NCBI GenBank assembly: GCA_024364735.1
Contig: JAGFNQ010005187.1
Coordinates: forward strand, 97,086-161,085
Source of the DNA: Boesenbergia rotunda
Taxonomy: Eukaryota > Streptophyta > Magnoliopsida > Zingiberales > Zingiberaceae
Reading direction: 5' to 3'
DNA length: 64,000 nt
The translations under genes and the position numbers were made by a program. Below the pieces are notes generated by a model, which did no database searches, had not been told where the DNA came from, and saw nothing but the letters and a program-made list of their open reading frames with translations. Of the stretch, positions 10,932-21,052 are shown piece by piece (the first letter of the stretch is position 1; every line of letters begins with the position of its first letter).

Positions 10932-11345
10932 ATGGGAAAAATTAGACAATCTTTCCTCGCAGCCATCTTGTTGATCCTTATCTTTCACACATCTTCAGGT
11001 TTCTTGGTCTGTTTCATTGTAGAATGTTTTCTCTTTGCTGCTACCTTGAGTGACAACTTTTTACTTGTGTTCTCAGGCGATCCCGAGCTTGGTGCAAATG
11101 TAGCCGAGCCACCAAACACTGCATATTTGTGGTCAAAGGTAACTTGCTAGTAAAAATTTTGATAAAAGGAAGGAAAAAAAAGAGTAAATGCAAGAGGTAA
11201 CACATGTTCTATGCTCCATTTTTGCTAGATGGAAACCAGAGTGGAATTGGAGTTTACAGTGCTAGATTATGACTTAGGGGGGCATAATGGTAAACATGAA
11301 CGCATCAAAGGAAAGCCAGGAGAAACAAGCAGCAAGAGTCCATAG
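10932..11345 (+). CDS. Small secreted peptide precursor, possibly PSY family (3 exons)
   Basis: The model has three exons: 10932-10998, 11077-11138 and 11229-11345. Introns of 78 and 90 bp have GT-AG borders, phases agree, and the product is 81 aa. Residues 1 to about 23 form a classic signal peptide (MGKIRQ, then a leucine-rich core). The last exon encodes an acidic stretch, then DYDLGGHNGKHERI. In PSY tyrosine-sulfated peptides the core is DY followed by Asn at position 8, Arg/Lys at 10, His at 11 and often acidic at 12. All four spacings match here, but the usual Pro at 5 and 13 are Gly and Arg. If this is right, it is a growth-regulating apoplastic peptide with a sulfatable tyrosine. The family call is inference; the exon structure and signal peptide are visible. 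The upstream cttttttag may end a 5' UTR intron. Confidence 0.6.
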
Positions 11346-11710
11346 AGGGAGTTTTTCTTTCGCAATGGATCAAATTAACAACTATAAGAAACTACGGAAA
11401 ATTGTTTATCTTGCTATTTCATTATCTGCCCAACCATATTCATGCAGGAAGGACAACTAGTAGGTTGCAAATTCATAATGTGATTTTTCTTTTTCTACTG
11501 GTTTTAGGTGTCTAGCATAAGGAGATACCTTGTCTCAAAGGTCGGTTGTTCTTCATATGGATGTCTTCAACATTCACCTCTTCTTCATGGAACAAGATAA
11601 TCATTTTAATGAAGAACAGTGATAGATGCCTTAACATCTTGTTCTTCAAAGAGATGTTGTGAATGCCATTTTAACACTGCACCACTTTTTTAGATTTTCT
11701 CCACAAAATC
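11346..11710. other. 3' flank of the peptide gene
   Basis: Ordinary AT-rich sequence with no further ORF. It probably holds the 3' UTR of the peptide gene. I see no clear polyadenylation signal that fixes its end. Confidence 0.4.
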
Positions 11711-12669
11711 TATTAGTGCCCTGGTTAGTTTTAATATAATCAACCAAGTTAAGTTATGTCCTGTTGGTTTTTGATCTCTCTGTCTAAGTGTGCAGGAACT
11801 TAGGAGCGGAGGAAGTTGAGCGTAAGACGCAGTGGACGAGAAGGATTGCACGGAGAAATGAGCCGACGAACTCGGTGCATCCGAGGGACGCGAAAGCTGC
11901 GAAAAAGTATATCGGTGGAGCGAGAAGGATCGGTGCATCCGAGGGACGAGAAAGCTGCGAAAAAGTATATCGGTGGAGCGAGAAGGACGACGAGAAGCCG
12001 GAAGGAAGGACACTCGAGGGTTGAAAGACCGAAGTCGAGTTCGGGTGAGCCTAACTCCGGTTGGCCAGAAATCACCCAAAGAAGACCCGCTGAAATTTGG
12101 TCAGCGAGCTGCTAACCAAAGGCTTCTCGGGCCCCCATATGGATACGGGCGCTCAGGATCTTGGGCGCCTCAGCACTCAGGCGTCCCTGTGCATACAGGC
12201 ACCTGAGAGTCCATATATAGTTATCAGTCAATCTACCGTTTGCGATCATTGCGTACTAGATAACATCCAGGCCACGTGTCAGGCGCCCTAGAGCACTCAG
12301 GCGTCCCAGTACTGCCACGTCAGCAAACGGATAAGTTTGACCGGGACTATAAATAGACCCCTAGAGCTCATTTTCAATTCATCCATCAACTGCATATAAT
12401 TCATTTCTTAGTTTTTTTCTATCTTGTACTTCAAAGTCTTTAAAAGACTTCTCCGCCAGAAGGATATTTTAATAGTGAGTTTCAGTCGTCTTGGATTAGC
12501 AACCACCTAAGTTGCAATCAAATAAATTTTTATGTCTGAGCCTTTTACTAGTTTAATTTGTTTATGTTTATTTTAACTAATTAATGTAACTAATCTGAAT
12601 TCTTTATGAGACCGCATAAAAGATTTAATTTTATTTTACAACCCCCCAACCCAAAACCTCGACCCGACA
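11711..12669 (+). mobile_element. Solo LTR of the gag-only copia-type family
   Basis: A complete LTR with the B-type layout: start TATTAGTGCCCTGG, GGCGCC-type cluster (12120-12310), TATA box at 12348-12355, and end CGACCCGACA. The 5-bp duplication AAATC is present at 11706-11710 and 12670-12674. No internal sequence follows, so this is a solo LTR left by unequal recombination. It lies between the peptide gene and the NLP pseudogene. Confidence 0.88.
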
Positions 12670-12962
12670 AAATCAAGTGCTCTGTTGGAATCACCAAGAT
12701 AACACATAAAAGTAATAAAAAAGGGAAAGGATAAAGACATGTGAGCTCATATGATGAAAGCTCAAGCTTTGTAACAAACCTCAACTCTGCTCAAATGACA
12801 AATCTTCTTAGTTCAACCCACAATTTCCCACATTCTAGTGTGTACTAGGCCTAGTAAATAAAAGGTATCTTTTGGTCATGTCTGATTCACTTACCTAATA
12901 TTGTAAAGAACAGCAACATTGAGATATTTTTTGCAACTAACAAACAAGCCTTTGGCATACAC
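12670..12962. other. Intergenic, 3' flank of the NLP pseudogene
   Basis: About 290 bases without ORF or repeat. It is probably the former 3' UTR region of the minus-strand NLP gene. Confidence 0.4.
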
Positions 12963-13343
12963 TCAAGCTGTATTGAAATGCCTTGCACCAAAAATCTGAT
13001 GATCAAACTCTGAACTCTTACAGGAGCTTCCGAGGTTTGTAATCACATCATGAACAGATAGTCTGATAATATAAGCTCCAGACAATCTGGAAATATCAAT
13101 GCACTCCTTCAAATCAGAGTCACAAGCCAACATCACCCACTCATGATCATCATCAAAATACTTGATATCAAATGTAACCACATCCATCTTGAACCTCCTA
13201 GAAATTTCATATTTGAGAGCCACAACACCAGCATCAGTCGGCAAACGAAATCTGATTATGTCATCTTTGTAACTTGCCATGATGGTAAGTGTGTTATTTT
13301 CTTGTACTGTATAGTTTTTTAATGCAGTATCATTCGGAATCAT
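12963..13343 (-). pseudogene. NLP pseudogene: PB1 domain segment
   Basis: A 126-aa open segment holds a full PB1 fold signature: a basic start (ASYKDDIIRFRLPTDAG), then the acidic OPCA-type motif around DIKYFDDDHEWVMLACDSDLKEC, ending in NLGSSC as in NLP C-termini. It is well preserved although the upstream parts are broken. The ATG at 13343 is only an internal methionine. The preceding segment reads in a different frame. Confidence 0.85.
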
Positions 13344-14259
13344 GGCACAACCATCCGAGAAGCTTCTCTTCCAAAAGCACAGAGAGAATTCTCCAATCTT
13401 TTGCGCTTTCAGAATCTTTGATTGTCATTTCAACCGGTGTTTGAGGTTCTTCTACAATGATTGGGCTAGGAAAAAAATTTTCATTCGGGAGATTCTGGTC
13501 ACAATCATTTTCTAATGGGAACTTTGAGGAAGAGCCAACATCCAATGCTTGATTTGAGTCAAGAGGTGGTTGATTACTTATAAAGATTTCATTGACTGGA
13601 CCGCTCTGGCATGAACCTTGAGAAGTAGGGGCATCCATGCTGTCATCCAAAGAGCTTCCTGATTTTGAACAGCGAGAATCTTTGGCAGGCCCCTGTTGCG
13701 GATATACATCATCAACATTCAATTGAAGAGGAATAGATTTTTGCTGCAAATCATCTCTATCATGGGGCTCCTCGAGTGAAAATTCTCTCCCCTTCACACC
13801 TTCTACAGTCGGCTGGAAGAAAGTATTCCAATATGTAATCATCGTCTCCAGAGTACACTTCTTAAGCATATAGTGAGACGTCCAGCTAACTTGAACATTC
13901 TAGCATAGTGTACAAGAGGGTATTCACTTTTACAATACTTGGTAATATCGCCAGAGAAGCATGGTCTGCGTAGTGCAAATGCCATGCCAGCCACACCTTG
14001 TCCCTTTTGTAAATGATGTTCTAGGCAAGCTTCTCTAAAGCCCCAGAGGTGGGAATCGATATAAAAAGCAACATCTGTAGTTGACGTGCAGACTTGTCCC
14101 ATGCAACTTCCATCAAAGCTTGAACAAATCTTCTTAAGCCCACCACCGTGGGCAAGTGGCAACTGTTGTGCTTCACAGACAATAGTAAGAATTTCCAGAA
14201 TTCCAGCAACAGCTGCTTGCCGTCCATCATTAGCAATCTGGTTTGATGTAGGAATCAAC
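13344..14259 (-). pseudogene. NLP pseudogene: GAF-like region and linker, RWP-RK missing
   Basis: From 14259 the frame reads the conserved NLP block with GSCMGQVCTST, HHLQKGQGVAGMAF and YPLVHYARMFKLAG. Near 13880 a one-base shift moves the conserved GDDDYILEYFLPADC into another frame. Near 13795 the sequence jumps to the linker that normally follows RWP-RK (REFSLEEPHDRDDLQQ), so the DNA-binding domain has been deleted. The linker runs to VEMTIKDSESAKDW, after which the frame shifts again before PB1. Confidence 0.8.
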
Positions 14260-15454
14260 CTAATAAAGTTGTAAGTATTATGAAAGCACAACAAATACTT
14301 TTCTTGAGGAGAAATGACTCACCACAACTTTTGCAAGGTCCATGATTTCAGAACTTTTAAAGTTTACAGTCTGCAATATAACAGAAACAAAGTTTAATGG
14401 AATGAATACATCCAGATGGAAAGGACAGAATTGTTCTCTACAGCTATAGCAAGTTCAAAGGTAAAAGAAATGTTATAAAAACCACGTAGTTGATGAAACA
14501 ACAGAGCGGATTAGGATACAGATGATTTTAGTGACAAGCTGGACAACTGAAAAACACCAAGGACATCAAAGAACATTCCTGTTTCTGGTGAAGGAAAAAC
14601 CATAGGATAGTGGCATATATTTACACTACCAACAAAGGAAGAATTATGAGAATATACCCTTGATAAGTTAAATCCCATAATCCCTAAATTATGGGAATAA
14701 TGGTTCCACCATGCAGACAACTCAGCCCTTATCCAACCTTTGAGAACTTTGACAGCATTTCCTCTTCATCAAAGCATGCATTCCGTGCCAGAAGAAGATA
14801 ATATGTAAAACTTTAATGTTTGAAGAATACTTTTTGACTGAGAAAATTTATCTAGCTCAAAAAAATCCAACTACCTTGGATTATATTGCAAACACAAGAT
14901 TTCTTTTTCTCCATATTATATTTAGGCACGGAAGTTCATATTTGTGTATTGAAAATAATGATCATACAGGATAATTGACTATATAATAAGGTTCTGATTG
15001 ATTTTTATCTAGTCCATATATGAATGCCACTACCTAAAGTAAACCATTTGCCTTGAACTAACTGATTAAGGGAGTACCAAAATTCTAAATGCAATCAAAC
15101 AGATGGAAGGATCCAAAATATGAATTTATGTAACTGCCCCTATTTCCAAGGAGATAAGGCACTCAGACAACATGTAACTAATACAAGGTTAGATCAATAC
15201 CTCCTATTAGTTGTCAGCAATATTAAAAAAACTTTAATTTAAACAAGTGGTTCCTGAAAGGCGTACAAACCACTAGGGCAACAAATATTTTCTTTGAATG
15301 TGGTATGTATCATGAAAGGAGCTTAGTAACTAGCTGCTCTTAGTTGTTAGGCCATCTGAGAATCATCTATTGAGATTGTAATAATTTTCTGATAATTCAG
15401 TATTCAGCTCTTCAAACCGACTAATCCCCATGGAAGTTTTTCACTGACCACCAG

Positions 15455-16387
15455 TGATCCCGGCCTTGCCCACGGGGAGGGGCATAGGCCGGGCCCACAG
15501 GCCAGCCTGGCGCCGAGGGAGCCTGGCACCCAGGTCAACCGCCCCAGCAGCATACGGGGCTTCGCGCCCAGGACCTTCCACAGGAAAGAAGGAAAGACGG
15601 TCCACCGGGGTCACCTGAGAAGGCGACCGGCCCAGCTCTCAGCCGGCCAACCTCGTAGAAGACCTAGTTGTTCATACCGGCTTACCTCAACCCAGAACAA
15701 GGTTCAGCCTCATTAGCGAGGTCAAGTCTTGTGATACCCCCGACCCAGAGCGTACCCCGCGCTCCCTCTCTCTCACCCCCCACCAAACGGACGCGTGGTG
15801 GCCCATGCTCCCTGGTCTTTACCCGACTCGGTCCGTAGCACACGGACCTGCTAGTCGGCGCTCGAGGTACGGGCTGTCCTACCCACGCATCCCCTCACAT
15901 TCCTACTTCTGGGGTACAACCCTGCCAGTGGGGTTCCTCTCGTACTGCGCCTCCAGTACTCTTGTACTGCTCACCCAGTACTCAGGTACTGCCGGAGCAC
16001 CCCGCGCCATGTCGCGCCGCTTCCCCATGCTCCATACGGGCTGATAGCCATCACACCTGGTCCCATCTACGTGGACGGGAGTTGTCAGCCCCCCCCCCCC
16101 CCCCCCCCCCCCCGTCATATAAGCTTGGCACTCTCCCTACTCCAGGTACGCGCGCGCGAGTTCTCACATCCCTGGCCCCATTTCCATTCAGTTTCCGCTC
16201 ATCTATACTCGGGACTACTTGATCGTCGGAGTGCCTGACCGGGGATTCCCCCGGCGGATTTTCTGACGGTCCCTGTTTTGCAGGAGCAAGGCGGGGAGCG
16301 GCTGGCGAACGGCCACCTCATCGGCTCGTGACTCCCGGGAGGCCTGTCCGGCTCGTTGGACTGCCACCTCATTTCGCGACAGGATCA
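15455..16387 (+). mobile_element. E: 5' LTR
   Basis: A 933-bp LTR, about 3% different from the 3' LTR by eye. Relative to that copy it lacks about 54 bp near 15930 (around a GTACTG repeat). It has a run of 25 C at 16089-16113 against 15 C in the other copy. Several AGTACT palindromes cluster at 15938-15992. Confidence 0.9.
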
Positions 16388-16391
16388 AAAA

Positions 16392-16408
16392 TGGCGCTAG
16401 AAGGAGGG
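16392..16408 (+). other. E: primer binding site
   Basis: TGGCGCTAGAAGGAGGG lies four bases after the LTR end. This is a familiar primer-site form in Tat-type gypsy elements and sets the plus orientation. Confidence 0.7.
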
Positions 16409-16850
16409 CACACCAGCAGCCTGATCGGAAGTGAGAATGGGAGATCCATATGGGTTCTGGCAGACAGCGTCCCCGGAGAACACGAGTTTTCCCGTACTCG
16501 ATCGCGGAAGAGTCCTTAACGCCCCAGAGGTTTTCTGAGGGACCCTCACAGGGTATTCCTTGGTTCTACTTTCTTTCTAAAGCGGAACCGGACCGCCGGG
16601 GCAACAGGGGAAGGGCAGGTCCTGTCTCCGTCATATCTGACATTTAGGCTTCTGGATGTATCCCATATATTTTATACGTCTATATAATTCGGTCCTCTTG
16701 AACATGGGGATATTCTATGCGTTTGGAAGTAGGGACGCTTTCTACACACTTGTCGCATGTCTGAAATCAGATCTTCTGGATCATATATCATTTGTCCGAT
16801 GCGCCCGTCAGAAATGGTTTTCCTGAAAGAACAGTCGTTGCTGCATTACC
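16409..16850. other. E: leader before the tandem array
   Basis: About 440 bases with no credible gene. In a complete element gag would begin near here; nothing of it can be seen. Confidence 0.5.
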
Positions 16851-17895
16851 CTCGGCGAGGCTCTCAGGTGGCGCGTGGCGGCCCACGCTCCCTGGGATGC
16901 CCTCGACCGGGAAGCCTCGGCGAGGCTCTCAGGCGGCGCGTGTCGGCCCACGCCCTCGACCGGGAAGCCTCGGCGAGGCTCTCAGGCGGCGCGTGACGGC
17001 CCACGCTCCCTGGGATGCCCTCGACCGGGAAGCCTCGTCGAGGCTCTCAGGCGACGCGTGGTGCCCCACGCTCCCTGGGATGCCCTCGACCGGGAAGCCT
17101 CGGCGAGGCTCTCAGGCGGCGCGTGGCGGCCCACGCTCCCTGGGATGCCCTCGATCGGGAAGCCTCGGCAAGGCTCTCAGGCGGCGCATGGCGGCCCACG
17201 CTCCCTGGGATGCCCTCGACCGGGAAGCCTCGGCGAGGCTCTCAGGCGGCGCGTGGCGGCCCACGCTCCCTGGGATGCCCTCGACCGGGAAGCCTCGGCG
17301 AGGCTCTCAGGCGGCGCGTGGCGACCCGCGCTCCCTGGGATGCCCTCGACCGGGAAGCCTCGGCGAGGCTCTCAGGCGGCGCGTGGAGGGCCACGCTCGC
17401 TGGGATGCCCTCGACCGGGAAGCCTCGGCGAGACTCTCAGGCGGCGCGTGGCGGCCCACGCTCCCTGGGATGCCCTCGACCGGGAAGCCACGGCGAGGCT
17501 CTCAGGCGACGCGTGGCGGCCTACGCTCCCTGGGATGCCCTCGATCGGGAAGCCTCGGCGAGGCTCTCAAGCGACGCGTGGCGACCCACGCACCCTGGGA
17601 TGCCCTCGATTGGGAACCCTCGGCGAGGCTCTCAGGCGGCGCGTGGCGGCCCAAGCTCCCTGGGATGCCCTCAACCGGGAAGCCTCGGCGAGGCTCTCAG
17701 GCGGCGCGTGGCGGCCCACGCTCCCTGGGATGCCCTCGACCGGGAAGCCTCGGCGAGACTCTCAGGCGGCGCGTGGCGCCCCACGCTCCCTGGGATGCCC
17801 TCCACCGGGAAGCCTCGGCGAGACTCTCAGGCGGCGCGTGGCGGCACACGCTCCCCGGGATGCCCTCGACCGGGAAGCCTCGGCGAGGCTCTCAG
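16851..17895 (+). repeat. E: 65-bp tandem array, 16 units
   Basis: Units begin at 16851, 16916, 16969 and then every 65 bp to 17879. The second unit is only 53 bp. The unit contains ctcggcgaggctctcagg and tccctgggatgccctcgacc. Units differ by a few substitutions. Because 65 is not a multiple of three, all three plus frames stay open for about 1 kb and read the same unit in turn; these frames are not genes. Arrays at this position, next to the antisense genes, are also seen in G. Confidence 0.95.
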
Positions 17896-18334
17896 GCGCC
17901 CGAGGGGGCACCTGATCGAGCGACCTCATTCTTGCTCCACGCAAGCTCTTCCCTCGGATCGGCTCTTGGGCAGGCGCATGATGATCCATGCAGCCCGAGG
18001 GGTTACCCGACCGAGCGGCCTCATTCTTGCTCCACGCAAGCTCTTCCCTCGGATCGGCTCTTGGGCAGGCGCATGATGATCCATGCAGCCCGAGGGGTTA
18101 CCCGACCGAGCGGCCTCATTCTTGCTCCACGCAAGCTCTTCCCTCGGATCGGCTCTTGGGCAGGCGCAGGATGATCCATGCAGCCCGAGGGGTTACCCGA
18201 CCGAGCGGCCTCATTCTTGCTCCACGCAAGCTCTTCCCTCGGATCGGCTCTTGTGCAGGCGCAGGATGATCCATGCAGCCCGAGGGGTTACCTGACCGAG
18301 TGGTCTCCCTCTTGCTCTACGCAAGCCATTCCCT

Positions 18335-18335
<1 letters not shown>
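17896..18335 (+). repeat. E: 95-bp tandem array, about 4.5 units
   Basis: Units begin at about 17896 (diverged), 17991, 18086, 18181 and 18276 (partial). They contain cagcccgaggggttaccc and cttgctccacgcaagctctt. The inner units are almost identical, which suggests recent amplification. The array directly follows the 65-bp array and ends at a poly-G run. Confidence 0.95.

Positions 18336-18383
<48 letters not shown>
18336..18383 (+). repeat. Poly-G run of 48
   Basis: An uninterrupted run of 48 G at the end of the 95-bp array. Such a length is unusual in a plant genome and could be partly an assembly error. Confidence 0.9.
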
Positions 18384-18384
<1 letters not shown>

Positions 18385-18834
18385 CCCCACGCACTCTATC
18401 GGGGTGGTGCCCTTGGAATACCTTCCCGAGTCAACCCTTACATCCGGTCGCAATGGCTGCCGAGGCTCCAAGCGGGCATATTCATGCTCCCCTCTTAAGT
18501 AGCCACTGATTCAGCCCCCAGTCAGGGGGTGTGACCCCCGCCCGACGCACCATCCTGGGCTCACGGATCGGCCACGAACAGCCAAGCCCCGCAAGTTACA
18601 GCCAAGAGTATCCGCGAGCGGAAAAACCACGGCCTCAACCCAGGGGATACCATTTTCCCTTCAGAAAAGAGGCGGCCAGTCCCGTCACCGACTTGCCAAC
18701 CGCCACACGCGAAAACAGAAGCAAATGAATGACAAGGAAACAAAAGAGAAGAGCAATGTCCGTAACAAAATAGGTGGCCCTCGCCTACGTCACAAAATAG
18801 GGGGAAGATAGACCTCCAATTACAGGACCTGCGC

Positions 18835-20214
18835 CTACGAGGTAGGCCCCAAGGACGGCGACGAAACTCTGATTGTTGCCTTGTCGCGCCCATCTCGAGC
18901 CGGCTTTGCCGGGGCCGCTCGAGTCTCGGGGCGCTCGCACATCCACGCAAGGTCGCTTTTACAGGCAGCCAGCTCCGCCTCCTTGGCCTTCAGAGCGGTG
19001 AGAAGCGTAGCGGCGGATTGGTTGGCCTCCAGAAGATCCACCTGAGCCTGGACCAGCTCAGCGTTTGCTCTAAGCTCACGAGCCCGAGCTTGATGTTCGC
19101 TTCCCTCCAAATAAGCCAAATGTTGATGCAGTTGAGCCTCAGAGGCTCGAGCCGCGCTCAGCCCTGTCAAAAGATCTCGAAGCTGCGCCTCAGCATGAGC
19201 AGCCTGTCCTCGTAAGGCCGCGTTCTCAGAGCGCAGTGCGGCCCAAGCTCCATCAGTCGGCGGGGGCCAGGCACAACGGAGCTGGGTTTCCAGTGCCTCC
19301 CGACGAGACTCCAACTGATGGAGAGATCGGTTCTGGGCGGCAAACGAAACACCCAGGCCATGCAGGGCCCCGGTCAGCTGCAGACGAGACTGAGGGATTA
19401 GTTAGAGAAAACCAAACGGACGGGGGCCAGCTGACAAACGTACCCGACAAGCATCCGCAACTAAGCCATCGACGCGCTCGATTAGGTCTGGGTAGTCGAA
19501 GGATCGAAGACCTTGGTACACGTGGTCGCTCAGGGGAGCATGCAAGTGAACCACCCTAGCCGAGCCCAGCGGTTCAGGATTCGGGATGTCAAAAGCAGCA
19601 GAGGGATCCGCCCACGAAGGGAGGACAAGATGGATTGGGCGAAGATCTGGCGTTCGGCCAGGAAGGGAAGAAGAAGGGATAGCGGACGCTCTGCTCGCCA
19701 AGCTAACGGAGGCTAGGGGAACGGAGGGATCACCAAGTCCCGGGACTAACTCAACAGGGGCAACCGACGTAGGCACCCGGGAGGTCGGTACTCCAGGTGG
19801 GAGGACGGGGCTAGGTTGTTCCATCATATCAGGGAGTGAAGCAAGTGGAGGTGAAGGGGGAGCGGACTGGATGTCCCCAGCACCAAGGGGCGCTTGGACC
19901 GCCGACGCCGTGACCGACGGAAAGGGCAAGCTCGTTGCAGCAGAAGGGGAGGGAACCTCCTGAGGAAGGGTAGAAGCAACATCGGAGGGGGAGGAACCGG
20001 TGTGGGAATGGCCTGGCAGAGGCTCCGGCTCCCTGGCAAAAGGATCCGAGGACAAAATCTCAATATCAGAATCTACCGCTTCCGCCCCTAATGCCTCGCC
20101 CTCATCCGTGGGTAGGGCCGCGGTAGGGTTTGTCGCCGAAGAAGGAGACGTCAGGGCTCCTGGCGGAACAGCATGGGAGGGGACAGGGATAGGCTCCAAA
20201 ATCAGGGCGGGCAT
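18835..20214 (-). CDS. E antisense gene 2: proline/serine-rich and coiled-coil protein
   Basis: Two exons, 20214-19444 and 19377-18835, with a 66-bp intron (GTACGT donor, CTGCAG acceptor). They join in phase 0 to an open 437-aa product. Residues 1 to about 200 are rich in Pro, Ser and Ala. Then comes a conserved-looking segment (HAPLSDHVYQGLRSFDYPDL), and from the splice onward an Ala/Leu/Glu-rich coiled coil (about 150 residues). This layout is typical of proteins encoded antisense in Tat elements; their function is unknown. An ATG further upstream (about 20276) is followed by an in-frame TAA, so 20214 is the usable start. A TATA-like sequence lies at 20363-20373. Confidence 0.65.
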
Positions 20215-20362
20215 CGCCTCCTTATACCTAGCCGACCTCTCTTAGGCCTCCTTCATGATGAAGCCCCGCATCATTCTGAGAAGGGAATTAGGGCACCAGG
20301 GGGGAACAAGAGGGGAAAAAGAAAGGAAAGGCGAATGAAGATGAGGGCGATAACGGCCGGAG

Positions 20363-20373
20363 TCTATATAAAG
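20363..20373 (-). promoter_or_regulatory. TATA-like box of E antisense gene 2
   Basis: On the minus strand the sequence reads TTTATATAGAC, about 150 bases upstream of the usable ATG. A separate promoter for this antisense gene is plausible; no transcript evidence is available. Confidence 0.45.
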
Positions 20374-20605
20374 AAGGTGGCCATTGATCACAGCCGTTGG
20401 AAGAAAAGCCGTAGAGGACAGCCGATCCTACGGACGGGCAGAAAGGCAAGAACAAGAAATATGACAAGACAGCGAAGTATCGGTTCGTTGCCCGAGACGG
20501 GAAGACGAAGCGCCAACGCCCGAAGGGCTCACAAGCACGGGACACGTAATCCTACATGTATCGAATGCCCGAGGATGTAGGAGAGGATCTTTAGCCTGGT
20601 CGACC

Positions 20606-20815
20606 AAGAGGCCATATTCATCATGGGTCAGCTCCCGCTAAATCCCTTGGCCCGATCCCCGAGCAAACGCGTGGTAACCCACGCGCCTCGGGTCCCACTC
20701 GGGCAAGAGGCCATACTCATCACGGGCCAACCCCCGCTAAGTCCTTGACCTGAGCCCTAAGAGAACGCGTGGCGACCCACGCTCCTCGGGTCCCACTCGG
20801 CCAGGGAGCCAGGAC
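20606..20815 (+). repeat. Two-unit repeat of about 105 bp
   Basis: The block with aagaggccatattcatcatg and ctcgggtcccactcgg occurs twice in a row, about 105 bp apart, with moderate divergence. It lies between the two antisense genes of E. Confidence 0.7.
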
Positions 20816-21052
20816 TCCCGGGGGCCACCTACCTCTAGACTTCTCCGCCACAAATGCTGATTAAGAAGATCAGCTCATCACGCGGAGACTCCAGCATGGG
20901 TCCCGAGCACCTTCCCCACAGACCGGAGACTCTTACTGACAAACACTAAAAGGGGGGAGCATCACATTCAAGGGCGCAGGCGCCTTACAAAAATCGGGGC
21001 AGAAAACCCTTCACATACACATACAGAGAAATAGAGGACACAAGCACTAGCC

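Noticed and set aside
16792..18174. Three long forward ORFs (346 to 460 codons) rich in Gly, Arg, Pro and Ser
   Set aside because: They are one 65-bp unit read in three phases, with no conserved domain or start context. The tandem DNA repeat explains them.
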